64,000 bases of DNA from Paraburkholderia terricola (GTDB lineage Bacteria; Pseudomonadota; Gammaproteobacteria; Burkholderiales; Burkholderiaceae). Positions 11,435 through 19,767 of this stretch are shown here, one piece after another. The first letter of the stretch is position 1; each line of letters starts with the position of its first letter. The position numbers were made by a program, and so were the translations under genes. Location of the stretch: assembly GCF_900142195.1 (NCBI RefSeq), contig NZ_FRAB01000028.1, positions 26,905 through 90,904 of the forward strand. The letters are read 5' to 3'. The notes under the pieces were generated by a model. The model was not told where the DNA came from, searched no databases, and saw only the letters and a list, made by a program, of their open reading frames with translations.

Positions 11435-11447
11435 TGCTCTCTCTGGC

Positions 11448-12467
11448 TTACACGGCTTGATGTTGGGTGACGCGCGGCGGATTCGCGGCGACGCTGAAGG
11501 TGACGAGTTCGACTTGCGCGGCGAGGGCGTCGAGGCTCGCGTGATCGGGCAAGTGCGGGCCGACCCGCGCGAGCTTGCCTGCCGCGAACGCGGTGGCCCG
11601 TTGGCCGACCGAGGGCCACGGGCGCGCTTCGATGAGACTCGCGACGAGGCCCGCCACCAGCGCGTCGCCCGCGCCGACCGTGCTGGACACCGGCACGCGT
11701 AAAGGCGCGGCGCGCCAGCCTTGGTAGGAAGAGGCCTGGTCGCCCGATGCACGCGTCACGCCCAGCGCGCCACGCTCGCCCAGCGAAACCACCCCATACG
11801 CGATGCCGCGTTCCACGAGCTCGCAGGCCGCGTGAATCAGCGCGTCGTCGTCGGCGAGCGAGCGGCCGAGCGCCGCTTCCAGTTCCGCGCGATTCGGCTT
11901 CACCAGATCCGGCAGACCGTCCGGCTCGCCGGCGCGCAATGCGTCGGCGAGCGGCGCGCCGCTCGTATCCAGCGCGACGCGCGCGCCCGCCGCATGCAAC
12001 GCACGCGTGACGCGTCGATAGAACGACACGTCGACACCCGGCGGCAGACTGCCCGCCAGCACGAACCAGCGCCCAGGCTCGGCGAGTTCGACCACGCGCC
12101 GCTCCAACGCGTCGACATCGGCCGCGCTCGGCAGCGAGGTCGCGAGATTGATGTCGGTGGTTTCGTTGCGCGCGGTATCGACGAGCTTCACGTTGATGCG
12201 CGGACGCCCCGCGATTCTCACGAAGCGGTCGACGATGTGCTTGTCGGCGAACATCGCGTCGAAAGCCGCGGCGTCCTCGGCGCCGAGCAGGCCCGTGGCG
12301 ATCGTCGTCATGCCGTAGTCGGCGAGACAGCCTGCGACGTTCACGCCCTTGCCGCCCGCGTTGAATTCGAGCGACGCCGCGAGATTCACCTCGCCGAGCG
12401 CAAGGTTGGCGACGCGCACGGTTTGATCGAGCGCCGGATTCGGCGTGACGGTGACGACGGTTTTCAT
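11448..12467 (-). CDS. fruK: 1-phosphofructokinase
   Basis: 339 residues of the PfkB/ribokinase family. The N terminus MKTVVTVTPNPALDQTVRV and the FNAGGKGVNVAGCLADYG segment bind the sugar phosphate. The C-terminal GAGDALVAGL motif carries the catalytic aspartate and anion hole. It phosphorylates fructose 1-phosphate to fructose 1,6-bisphosphate for glycolysis. The start overlaps the stop of the upstream multiphosphoryl transfer gene by 4 bp (ATGA), and fruA begins 13 bp after the stop, so all three are one operon. The length is slightly above the family norm of about 310 because of a short C-terminal extension. Confidence 0.95.
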   Translation of the reverse strand: MKTVVTVTPNPALDQTVRVANLALGEVNLAASLEFNAGGKGVNVAGCLADYGMTTIATGLLGAEDAAAFDAMFADKHIVDRFVRIAGRPRINVKLVDTARNETTDINLATSLPSAADVDALERRVVELAEPGRWFVLAGSLPPGVDVSFYRRVTRALHAAGARVALDTSGAPLADALRAGEPDGLPDLVKPNRAELEAALGRSLADDDALIHAACELVERGIAYGVVSLGERGALGVTRASGDQASSYQGWRAAPLRVPVSSTVGAGDALVAGLVASLIEARPWPSVGQRATAFAAGKLARVGPHLPDHASLDALAAQVELVTFSVAANPPRVTQHQAV

Positions 12468-14971
12468 GCCGCCGCCTTGATCTCGGTGTTATCCAGCGCG
12501 CGGACCGCGTCGACGTCCTCGCAATCCAATGCGCGGCGCGCGAGTGCCTGCATCGCGTCGAGCCGCGACGCGCGCAGCCGCGATTTGACGGCGGGAATAT
12601 CGCGCGAGCTCATCGACAGTTCGTCGACGCCGAGACCCGCGAGAATCGACGCGCCGAGCGGATCGCCCGCGAGGCCGCCGCACACGCCGACCCATTTGCG
12701 ATGGCGGCGCGCGCCGTCGACGGTCTGCTTGATCATGCGCAGCACGGCGGGGTGCAGGCTCTCGGCCATGCGCGCGAGTTCGGGGTGCTCGCGGTCCACG
12801 GCCAGCACGTATTGCGTCAGATCGTTGGTGCCGATCGAGAAGAAATCGACCAGCGCGGCGAAGTGATCCGCGAACGCCGCCGCCGACGGCGTTTCGACCA
12901 TGATGCCGAGCGGCACCTTCGGCGCGTCGAGTTCGGCGCGCACGGTTTCGGCGAGCGCGATGGCCTGGCGCGCCTCGTCGAGCGTGGAGACCATCGGGAA
13001 CATGATCCACAGCGGGCCATCCTTGGCGGCGCGGTAGAGCGCGCGCAATTGCGGCACGAACAGGTCCGGGCGGCGCAGGCACAGGCGCACGCCGCGCACG
13101 CCGAGGAACGGATTCGATTCGTGCGGCAGGTTCAGATACGGCACCTGCTTGTCGCCGCCGATGTCGAGCGTGCGAATGATCAACTGACGCCCGCCGCTCG
13201 CTTCGACCATGCGCCGATAGCAATCGTATTGTTCGTCTTCGCTCGGCGCGTCGTGGCGCTCCAGAAACAGGAACTCGGTGCGCATGAGTCCGACGCCGTC
13301 CGCGCCGTTGGCGAGCGCGTCGCGCACCTGGTCGGGCCGCGTGATGTTCGCGCCGATCTCCAGCACGTGGCCGTCGAGCGTCGCGGCGGGCAGCGCGCGG
13401 TTGGCCGCCGCGCGCTGCGCTTCCTCGGCCAGTTGCAATTGCGTTTGCCGCGCGCGCTCGCGGTCCCGCGCCGACACGCCGACATAGAGACGACCGCCGC
13501 TGCCGTCGAGCACCGCGTCGCTGCCGTCGGCGATCTCCATCAACGCCGCGCCGCACGCGACCGCCGCGGGCACGCCGAGCGTGCGCGCGAGAATCGCGGT
13601 GTGCGACGTGGGTCCGCCCGACACCGTGCAGAAGCCGAGCGTGACGGCCGGGTCGAGCATCGCGGTGTCGGAGGGCGTGAGGTCTTCGGCGATCAGAATG
13701 GCGGGCGTGTCGAGCCGCGTGTCGGTCGCCACGTTTTCGCCGAGGTGCTTCAGCACGCGCCGCGCGACGTCGCGCAAATCGGTGGCGCGCGAGGCGAGCA
13801 GCAGATCGGGCAGGGCGGCGAGGCGCGCGGCCTGTTGCTCGGCCGCCTGATGCCAGGACCAGGCCACGCCGTGGCCGTCGAGCAGCAGACGCGCGGCTTC
13901 GGTGAACAGGTCCGTGTCGTTCAGCAGTTCGCGGTGGGCCGCGAAGATTTCGGCTTCCGCCGCGCCGAGGCGCGCGGCGGTGTCGCGGGTGAGGGCGTCG
14001 AGTTCGTCGGCGGTTTTGCGCAGCGCTTCGTCGAGCCGATGCGTGGCTTCGACGGTCTCGCCGGGGCGGTCCTGAATCTCCAGGCGCGCGGTGCGCAGCA
14101 CGCGCACCGGTCCGATCGAAAAGCCGGGACCGGCGCTGACGCCTTCGAACACCGTCGCCGGGTCGAGCGGCGTCCACGATACCGGCTGTGCTTTTTGACG
14201 GCGCGCGCGAGCCGCCGCGGCGCGCTCGTGTTCTTCCGCCGACAACGCTTCGATGGTGCGTTTCAACGCGGCCAGCGCGTCCGCCGCATCGACGCCTTGC
14301 GCGGACAACACCAGGTGCGCATTCGCGGTCGCGCCCAGTTGCAGCAGGCTGACGAGGTTCTTCGGGTCAGCGGCGAGCTTGCCGTTGCGCACACGCAAGG
14401 CGGCCTGATAGCGCTTGGCGGTCGCCACCCAGGCGCTGGCCGGGCGAGCGTGCAAGCCGTGCGGATAGTCCAGCACCAGTTCGACGCGCTGCTCGAAATC
14501 CGCGGGCGTCGCGTCGATCACCGCGGCGGCGGCGTTGGCGGCGGCGCCGTTCAGCGCGTCGACCAGCACCTGTGGATCGCGCGCTTCGACCAGCGCCTGC
14601 AATTGCCGCGGATCGCCGATCAGACGCGTGAGACGTTGCAGCAGCGCGATGTGTTCGTCGGATTGCGCGGCGATCGCGACCACCAGATTGGCGCGCTCGC
14701 CGTCGTGCCATTCGACGCCTTCGGGCAATTGCAGCACGGCCACGCCGGTGCGCCGGATCAGATGGCGGTCTTCCTGCATGCCGTGCGGAATCGCGACGCC
14801 GTTGCCCAGATACGTGTTCGAGACTTTTTCGCGGCCCTGAAGACTGTCGACGTAAGCGGGCTCGATATAACCGGCGGCGGCCAGCAACTGGCCGGCCTGG
14901 ACGATCGCCTCGTGTTTCGAACTTGCACGTGCGTTCAGTCGAACCAGCTCTGCGGTAAGCAGCGACGGCAT
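12464..14971 (-). CDS. fruB: Multiphosphoryl transfer protein, fused EIIA-HPr-EI
   Basis: 835 residues. Domains: EIIA-Fru (about 1-145) with the phosphorylated H63 in GNGVAIPHG; HPr (about 160-245) with H174 in HGLHARPAS; and Enzyme I (about 275-830) with the active H457 in GGPTSHTAI and a C-terminal PEP-binding barrel. A single polypeptide thus moves phosphate from PEP through EI and HPr to EIIA, then to the EIIB of FruA. This fusion is usual in pseudomonads and Burkholderia-type bacteria. It is the first gene of the fru operon, reads away from the LacI-type regulator, and has one operator-like site 38 bp upstream of its start. All three phosphorylated histidines are present, so it should be active. 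Confidence 0.96.
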   Translation of the reverse strand: MPSLLTAELVRLNARASSKHEAIVQAGQLLAAAGYIEPAYVDSLQGREKVSNTYLGNGVAIPHGMQEDRHLIRRTGVAVLQLPEGVEWHDGERANLVVAIAAQSDEHIALLQRLTRLIGDPRQLQALVEARDPQVLVDALNGAAANAAAAVIDATPADFEQRVELVLDYPHGLHARPASAWVATAKRYQAALRVRNGKLAADPKNLVSLLQLGATANAHLVLSAQGVDAADALAALKRTIEALSAEEHERAAAARARRQKAQPVSWTPLDPATVFEGVSAGPGFSIGPVRVLRTARLEIQDRPGETVEATHRLDEALRKTADELDALTRDTAARLGAAEAEIFAAHRELLNDTDLFTEAARLLLDGHGVAWSWHQAAEQQAARLAALPDLLLASRATDLRDVARRVLKHLGENVATDTRLDTPAILIAEDLTPSDTAMLDPAVTLGFCTVSGGPTSHTAILARTLGVPAAVACGAALMEIADGSDAVLDGSGGRLYVGVSARDRERARQTQLQLAEEAQRAAANRALPAATLDGHVLEIGANITRPDQVRDALANGADGVGLMRTEFLFLERHDAPSEDEQYDCYRRMVEASGGRQLIIRTLDIGGDKQVPYLNLPHESNPFLGVRGVRLCLRRPDLFVPQLRALYRAAKDGPLWIMFPMVSTLDEARQAIALAETVRAELDAPKVPLGIMVETPSAAAFADHFAALVDFFSIGTNDLTQYVLAVDREHPELARMAESLHPAVLRMIKQTVDGARRHRKWVGVCGGLAGDPLGASILAGLGVDELSMSSRDIPAVKSRLRASRLDAMQALARRALDCEDVDAVRALDNTEIKAAA

Positions 14972-15008
14972 CGCGTCTCCTGAAATCGAATCGTTGAAGT
15001 GTGCTTAT

Positions 15009-15022
15009 TGGAATCGATACCA
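15009..15022. promoter_or_regulatory. Candidate LacI-type operator (fruB side)
   Basis: TGGAATCGATACCA, nearly palindromic around a central CG (one mismatched pair), typical of LacI/FruR operators. It is 38 bp upstream of the fruB start. A 16-bp block containing most of it recurs at 15179-15194. Confidence 0.7.
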
Positions 15023-15178
15023 CTTTGCGCGTCAAGCCTGAACCGGTGTTACGGATTTCAGTGAAAATCGCGGAAAGCCAGGTAGAATGGTCGGAAAACG
15101 CCAATTGGCCGGTACTCGCCGCGACGCGGCGAATTCGCTGGCATGAATGCAATCCAGGGAAAATACCGAGCGGTTCAA

Positions 15179-15194
15179 GGAATCGATACCACTT
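15179..15194. promoter_or_regulatory. Candidate LacI-type operator overlapping the regulator's translation start
   Basis: GGAATCGATACCACTT, an exact 16-bp direct repeat of 15010-15025. It ends 1 bp before the ATG of the LacI-type gene, where binding would block its expression. Suggests autorepression and joint control of the divergent fru operon. Confidence 0.65.
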
Positions 15195-15195
15195 C

Positions 15196-16188
15196 ATGAA
15201 TCTACGAATCAAGGATGTTGCCGAAGCGGCAGGAGTGTCGGTCACGACCGTCTCGCGTGTCCTGTCGAACAACGGGCCGGTGCGCGATGCGGTGCGTCAG
15301 CGGGTGCTCGGCGCCATCGAGCAATTGGGTTATCGCCCGAACGCCGCCGCGCGCCGCCTGCGTTCGGGCGACACGGCCACCATCGGCCTGATCGTGTCGG
15401 ACGTGCGCAACCCGTTCTTCACCGAGGTCAGCCGCGCGGTGGAAGACGCCGCGTATCAGCAGGGGCTGCGCGTGATTCTCTGCAACACGGACGAAAACAG
15501 CGAAAAGGAGGCGATGTATCTGCGGCTCATGGAAGAGGAGCGCGTGACGGGCTGCATTTATTCGCCGACTCACGACGCCGCGCAGCGCTTCAAGGCGCAA
15601 GCCTACGATTTCCCGGTGGTGATGATCGACCGCGCCGGTCCCGCGGGCAGCGCGGATGCGGTGGTGCTCGATAACCGCGACGCGGCGGCGCGTCTCGTCG
15701 AGCATCTGGTGGAGCGGGGCTATCGGCGCATCGCCGGGCTGTTCGGCAACGCCAGTACCACGGGCCGCGAACGTCACGACGGTTTTGCGCAGGCGCTGGG
15801 TCGGCATGGCTTGCCGGTGCGGGCGGAGTTCGTCGAGCCGAATGCGGAGAGCGCGCTGCGGCATGTCGGCGCGTGGCTCGCCGACGATCCGGCGTCGCGG
15901 CCGGATGCGATCGTCGCGAGCAACGGCTTGCTGCTGCTCGGCGCTTACCGTGAAATGCGGGCGCGCGGCGCGACGCCCGGCGCGGACATCGCGCTCGCCG
16001 GTTTCGACAACGACTCGTGGACCGATCTCGTGACGCCGGGCATTACCGTCATCGCGCAGCCGGTGTACGAGATTGGCAAGATCGCCATGCAGTTGCTGAC
16101 ACAGCGGCTCGCGGACCCGTCGATGTCCACGCGTTCGCTGGTTCTGCCAGGCGAGTTGGTGATTCGCGGGTCGACGGCGGCGCGGTAG
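15196..16188 (+). CDS. LacI-family transcriptional regulator of the fructose operon (FruR-like)
   Basis: 330 residues from the ATG at 15196. The N-terminal helix-turn-helix reads MNLRIKDVAEAAGVSVTTVS with the hinge helix near RPNAAARRLRSG (about residues 45-60). A periplasmic-binding-protein-like effector domain follows (ATIGLIVSDVRNPFFTEVSRA onward). It diverges from the fructose PTS operon, and two near-identical palindromic sites lie in the 224-bp intergenic region. It therefore probably senses fructose 1-phosphate or fructose 1,6-bisphosphate and represses both directions. In-frame readings upstream of 15196 extend to 15001 but would span both operators. The effector is inferred. Confidence 0.88.
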   Translation: MNLRIKDVAEAAGVSVTTVSRVLSNNGPVRDAVRQRVLGAIEQLGYRPNAAARRLRSGDTATIGLIVSDVRNPFFTEVSRAVEDAAYQQGLRVILCNTDENSEKEAMYLRLMEEERVTGCIYSPTHDAAQRFKAQAYDFPVVMIDRAGPAGSADAVVLDNRDAAARLVEHLVERGYRRIAGLFGNASTTGRERHDGFAQALGRHGLPVRAEFVEPNAESALRHVGAWLADDPASRPDAIVASNGLLLLGAYREMRARGATPGADIALAGFDNDSWTDLVTPGITVIAQPVYEIGKIAMQLLTQRLADPSMSTRSLVLPGELVIRGSTAAR

Positions 16189-16480
16189 GTTGGGGGGTAA
16201 GGCGGCGCCTTGTTCGACGCGCATCCCACGTTTGTATCGCGTCGGTGTTCGGGAGCGCTTTGCTGTTCGATTTCGGTTATGTCGGGCCGGCGGTCTCTGT
16301 GCGCGCTGTGGGCCGCAGGGCTGATTTCATCGAGTGCGGGTTGGTGACGAAATTCGCCGCGGGCGTGACCGGCGGCTTTGGTTTTGGCTTTGGCTTCCGC
16401 TTCGCGCTTGCGGCGAGCGCGTTCTTCGCGTTCATGCGCGTGATGGGACGAGGCTGAGCGCAAGGCTCGGTGCTCGCCCG

Positions 16481-16570
16481 ACCCCTTCGGCTAGTTCGGC
16501 CTCTTCGACCCGTTCGACCCCTTCGGCTAGTTCAACCCCTTCGACTAGTTCGAACCCTTCAGCTAGTTCA
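16481..16570. repeat. Five degenerate tandem copies of an 18-bp unit
   Basis: Units start at 16481, 16499, 16517, 16535 and 16553. The consensus is ACCCCTTCGGCTAGTTCG; units 1, 3 and 4 differ by one to three bases, units 2 and 5 are more diverged. It lies just downstream of the ArsR-type gene. The rest of the gene-free region 16189-16480 shows nothing recognisable. Confidence 0.85.
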
Positions 16571-16582
16571 AACCGCGACATC

Positions 16583-16912
16583 TCAAGCCGACTCACTCAA
16601 CGCCGGCTCCCTCACGATCTGTTCGAGAATCGCCTGCATCAAGCCCGGAAAGCGGGCGTCCAGTTCCGCGCGCCGCAGCGAATTCTGATGCACGGTGCCG
16701 GCGACGCGCGTGCGTACCAGCCCCGCTTCACGCAGGATCCGAAAGTGATGGGACACGCTCGACTTGGGGCGCCCGCCGTCGAGCTCGCCGCAGGTGGCTT
16801 CTTCGACCAAGGCGAGCCGCCGGACGATATCGAGCCGGGCGGGGTCGCTGAGAGCATGGAACAGCCGTCCGAGCGTCAAGTCCTCGGCGGCGGGATGGTT
16901 ATAGGTGCGCAT
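16583..16912 (-). CDS. ArsR-family transcriptional regulator
   Basis: 109 residues from the ATG at 16912 (MRTYNHPAAEDLTLGRLFHALSDPARLDIVRRL). An alternative ATG at 16945 would add 11 residues, but it would sit inside the palindrome at 16945-16966 and has no ribosome site. The winged helix-turn-helix includes CGELDGGRPKSSVSHHFRIL (about residues 41-60) and is followed by LREAGLVRTRVAGTVHQNSL. No metal-binding ELCVCDL motif is present, so it is not a classic arsenic sensor. It diverges from an old yellow enzyme gene, with the palindrome between. This suggests that it represses that gene, released by an electrophile or redox signal (inference). Confidence 0.85.
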   Translation of the reverse strand: MRTYNHPAAEDLTLGRLFHALSDPARLDIVRRLALVEEATCGELDGGRPKSSVSHHFRILREAGLVRTRVAGTVHQNSLRRAELDARFPGLMQAILEQIVREPALSESA

Positions 16913-16944
16913 TGTGCAGATGGTAAAGGTTTCTGCGATACTCA

Positions 16945-16966
16945 TAGTTCGATGTTTATCGAACTA
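16945..16966. promoter_or_regulatory. Palindromic operator between ArsR-type regulator and old yellow enzyme
   Basis: Perfect 9-bp arms (TAGTTCGAT and ATCGAACTA) separated by GTTT. It ends 32 bp upstream of the ATG at 16999 and 32 bp beyond the preferred ArsR start, so it could control both directions. Confidence 0.7.
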
Positions 16967-16998
16967 CCGTACGAGCTTATACACAGGAGTTTAGCCCG

Positions 16999-18096
16999 AT
17001 GTCCGCATTGTTTCAGCCCTACAAGCTCAAGGACGTCTCCTTGCGCAACCGCATCGCCATTCCGCCGATGTGCCAGTACACCGCCGAAGACGGTCTGATC
17101 AACGACTGGCACCGCGTGCACCTCGCCGGTCTCGCGCGCGGCGGCGCCGGCCTCGTGATCGTCGAGGCCACGGCGGTGTCGCCCGAAGGCCGCATCACGC
17201 CGGGCTGCGCCGGCATCTGGACGGACGAGCAGGCGCAGGCCTTCGCGCCGGTGGTCGCGTCCATCAAGGCGGCGGGCGCGGTGCCGGGCATCCAGATCGG
17301 TCACGCGGGCCGCAAAGCCAGCGCCAATCGTCCGTGGGAGGGCGACGACCATATCGCCGAGGGCGACAGCCGCGGCTGGCAGACCATCGCGCCGTCGGCG
17401 ATCGCGTTCGGCGGCAATCTGCCCAAGGTGCCGAAGGCGATGACGCTCGACGACATCGCCCGGGTTCGCGAAGACTTCGTCGCCGCAGCACGGCGCGCGC
17501 GCGACGCGGGCTTTGAATGGCTCGAACTGCACTTCGCGCACGGCTATCTGGGCCAGAGCTTCTTCTCGACGCACTCGAATCAACGCGACGACGCGTACGG
17601 CGGCAGCCTCGAAAACCGCAGCCGCTTTCTGCTGGAAACGCTGGCGGCGGTGCGCAAGGTGTGGCCGGAACATCTGCCGCTGACCGCGCGCTTCGGCGTG
17701 ATCGAGTACGACGGGCGCGATGAGGAAACGCTGGCGGAGTCGATCGAACTGGCGAGGAATTTCCGGCGCGAAGGGCTGGACATGTTGAGCGTGAGCGTCG
17801 GCTTCTCCACGCCGGGCGCGGCGATTCCGTGGGCGCCGGCGTTCCTCGCGCCGATCGCCGAGCGCGTGCGCCGCGAGGCCGGGATTCCGGTGTCGTCGGC
17901 GTGGGGTATCGATACGCCGGAACTGGCGGACCGCTCGGTGAAGAACGGGCAACTGGATCTGGTGATGGTCGGCCGAGCGCATCTGGCCGATCCGCACTGG
18001 CCGTATCACGCGGCGCGCAAGCTCGGCATCGAACGGCCTTCGTGGACACTGCCGGCGCCGTACGCGCATTGGCTCGAACGATACGCGGTGGCGTAA
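16999..18096 (+). CDS. NADH:flavin oxidoreductase, old yellow enzyme family (YqjM/XenA-like)
   Basis: 365 residues forming an FMN-binding TIM barrel. Motifs include RNRIAIPPMCQYTAEDG near residues 16-32, with the cysteine next to the flavin that marks the thermophilic-like YqjM/XenA class; QIGHAGRKAS around 97, substrate and flavin contacts; and LHFAHGYLGQSFFS near 176, followed by SNQRDDAYGGS. These enzymes use NAD(P)H to reduce activated C=C bonds in enones, maleimides or nitro compounds in the cytoplasm. An AGGAG site is about 9 bp before the ATG. It diverges from an ArsR-family regulator, and a strong hairpin follows. The natural substrate is not predictable; detoxification of electrophiles is the usual reading. 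Confidence 0.93.
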   Translation: MSALFQPYKLKDVSLRNRIAIPPMCQYTAEDGLINDWHRVHLAGLARGGAGLVIVEATAVSPEGRITPGCAGIWTDEQAQAFAPVVASIKAAGAVPGIQIGHAGRKASANRPWEGDDHIAEGDSRGWQTIAPSAIAFGGNLPKVPKAMTLDDIARVREDFVAAARRARDAGFEWLELHFAHGYLGQSFFSTHSNQRDDAYGGSLENRSRFLLETLAAVRKVWPEHLPLTARFGVIEYDGRDEETLAESIELARNFRREGLDMLSVSVGFSTPGAAIPWAPAFLAPIAERVRREAGIPVSSAWGIDTPELADRSVKNGQLDLVMVGRAHLADPHWPYHAARKLGIERPSWTLPAPYAHWLERYAVA

Positions 18097-18229
18097 GCCG
18101 GAGCGCAAATCGCTTGCCGGGGCGTGACTGCACGCGGCCGCATGGGATGCCCGTTCATGGCTCCGGCGCTGTCGTTCGCTAATAAGCGGAGCGCGATATA
18201 GGTTCGCCCCGAGGGATACGAGAGCGCAA

Positions 18230-18277
18230 AAAAGCGCGCGGCGCAGTGAGGTTCGCTTCGCTGCGCCGCGCGCTTTT
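18230..18277 (+). terminator. Strong hairpin terminator after the old yellow enzyme gene
   Basis: Perfect 17-bp arms (18230-18246 and 18261-18277), GC-rich with AAAA/TTTT ends and a 14-nt loop. The A run on one side and T run on the other would let it act in both directions. The rest of 18097-18592 shows no convincing gene. Confidence 0.8.
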
Positions 18278-18592
18278 GCCGCTTAAAACTATCGCTGGGG
18301 ACCAGCCGCTTAGACCCACCGCCCAAACCCATCGCTGAAACCCATCACTCAACCCACCGCGCTTCACAACCGCTCACGATGCTCCGTCGAAGGCCTTCGA
18401 ATGACGCTTTCGATGATCGGGCAACCGTGGGATCGTTGATCGTAGTCGAGCTCATTCGCACGTGAAACACCCTTGATCTCATGCGTTCTGTTTTGTACGC
18501 GCCGGCAGCGAAACGAAGTATGGGCGAGCCGCTCGTCGAACTCCATTCAACAATTATTTCGCGCGATGTCATCGCGCAAGCGGCTCCGGGCA

Positions 18593-18676
18593 TCACTTCA
18601 GGGCGAGCTTGATGATGCAGCCAAGAACGAAGATGAGTAGGGCGGCGGCAACGGCCATGTTCAGTGGGTAGCGCAT
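18593..18676 (-). CDS. Possible 27-residue membrane micropeptide
   Basis: A short reading frame beginning MRYPLNMAVAAALLIFVLGC and ending IIKLALK before TGA: one hydrophobic helix with basic ends, the look of a single-span small membrane protein. A GAAGAAG stretch lies just before the ATG and could serve as a weak ribosome site. It is isolated, with about 250 bp free on its left end side before the next feature. I know of no function. The hydrophobic composition in an otherwise non-coding region is the only support. Confidence 0.35.
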   Translation of the reverse strand: MRYPLNMAVAAALLIFVLGCIIKLALK

Positions 18677-18920
18677 TCTTCTTCACCCAGGCACTAACGT
18701 TAAAGTGCTTTCATCGTCAATCACCTGACGGAAGATGAAAAGTGGGCAGTGAAGCGGCTATGTGGGACAGCTAACGCTGCGCGCCGAACGGGCTGCGCAG
18801 CGTGTTGGCGGGAGCGCTTCCAGTTTGCGCCTGGCTCGTTTCAAGGCGTTGCCGTGGACGCCGCGCTGACGCAAACAGGCTGCGGCACGGTTCCGGCGCA
18901 ACCTCATCGCGCATGTTTTC

Positions 18921-19385
18921 TCACTGCGATTGAGCCGGCGGCTGCATCGCTGGCGGCATGCCGCGCGGCAGCTTGTTCGCCGCGGCGAGATCTTCCGCGA
19001 GACTGGTGCGCAGCGTCGCGATCGCCTGGTCAGGATTGGCGGGCTTCAACTGCTCGCGAGCCAGCGAGTCGTACACGAAGTGACGCAGCATCGGATCTTG
19101 CGTCTTGTTCAATACCTCGTGATACACCGCAATGATGTCGGCTTCGCGGCCGGTCATGGCATACAGGCGGCGCAACTGCTCCAGGTCATTGATCACCGCG
19201 AAGCCAGGACCGATCGGTCCCATCATCGGACCCATCGATCCATGCGGCGGGCCGTCGCCGCGCTCCGTCTTGCCATGCGCAGGGGTGAACATGGCTGGCG
19301 GCGGTGAGGCTTCCTCGGCAAGCGCGGCCGTCGCCGACACGGTCAACAGGGCGGCCAGTGCCGCGCTCGCAAATCTCTTGTTCAT
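18921..19385 (-). CDS. Periplasmic hypothetical protein
   Basis: 154 residues from the ATG at 19385, with GAGGGAG about 8 bp upstream. Residues 1-22 are a clear Sec signal peptide (MNKRF, Ala/Leu core, cleavage near ALA-EE). The mature protein has a Pro/Gly/Met-rich stretch (about 25-60) and then a helical region (VINDLEQLRRLYAMTGREAD...VYHEVLNKTQDPMLRHFVYD) ending in a Pro/Gln tail. Methionine/proline-rich periplasmic proteins sometimes relate to metals or envelope stress, but there is no diagnostic motif. No operon partner. Function unknown. Confidence 0.75.
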   Translation of the reverse strand: MNKRFASAALAALLTVSATAALAEEASPPPAMFTPAHGKTERGDGPPHGSMGPMMGPIGPGFAVINDLEQLRRLYAMTGREADIIAVYHEVLNKTQDPMLRHFVYDSLAREQLKPANPDQAIATLRTSLAEDLAAANKLPRGMPPAMQPPAQSQ

Positions 19386-19507
19386 GATGTCGCTCCCTCT
19401 GGACAGCGTCGACGCAACAGTGCGTCGGCATGGGAGCAACGATAAGCGACGTGCCGGTTTGCCGGGTTACCAAAGCGGCGCCGATCGCTTACCGAACCTT
19501 GCATGCG

Positions 19508-19552
19508 CGCAACCGCAACCGCAACCGCAACCGCAACCGCAACCGCAACCGC
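19508..19552. repeat. Hexanucleotide microsatellite (CGCAAC)7 plus a partial unit
   Basis: Seven uninterrupted copies of CGCAAC plus CGC. It lies between the start of the periplasmic protein gene and the phasin gene. All three frames give simple dipeptide repeats, so it is not likely coding. It could vary in length by slippage. Confidence 0.95.
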
Positions 19553-19767
19553 GAATGCCGTGAAGCGCGCGGCATCGAGGCCAGGGTGCGCCCGCTGGCG
19601 CAATCATCCTGGATGGCGCATGATTGAAGCAATGTGCCGTCCGACCCCACAACGTTCACGCGTCGGCGGGGCGCGCGGCGCACACGATGCCATCGGTGCA
19701 TGCGTGAGAGAAGCACATCGCGGCGATGCACCGCGGGCGAGTACTCAACCGTGAAGGAGGATTTCGC

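Noticed and set aside
12701..14983. A 760-codon plus-strand frame opposite the EIIA-HPr-EI gene
   Set aside because: Antisense shadow of fruB; the translation is Arg/Gly/His-rich and no conserved motif is present.
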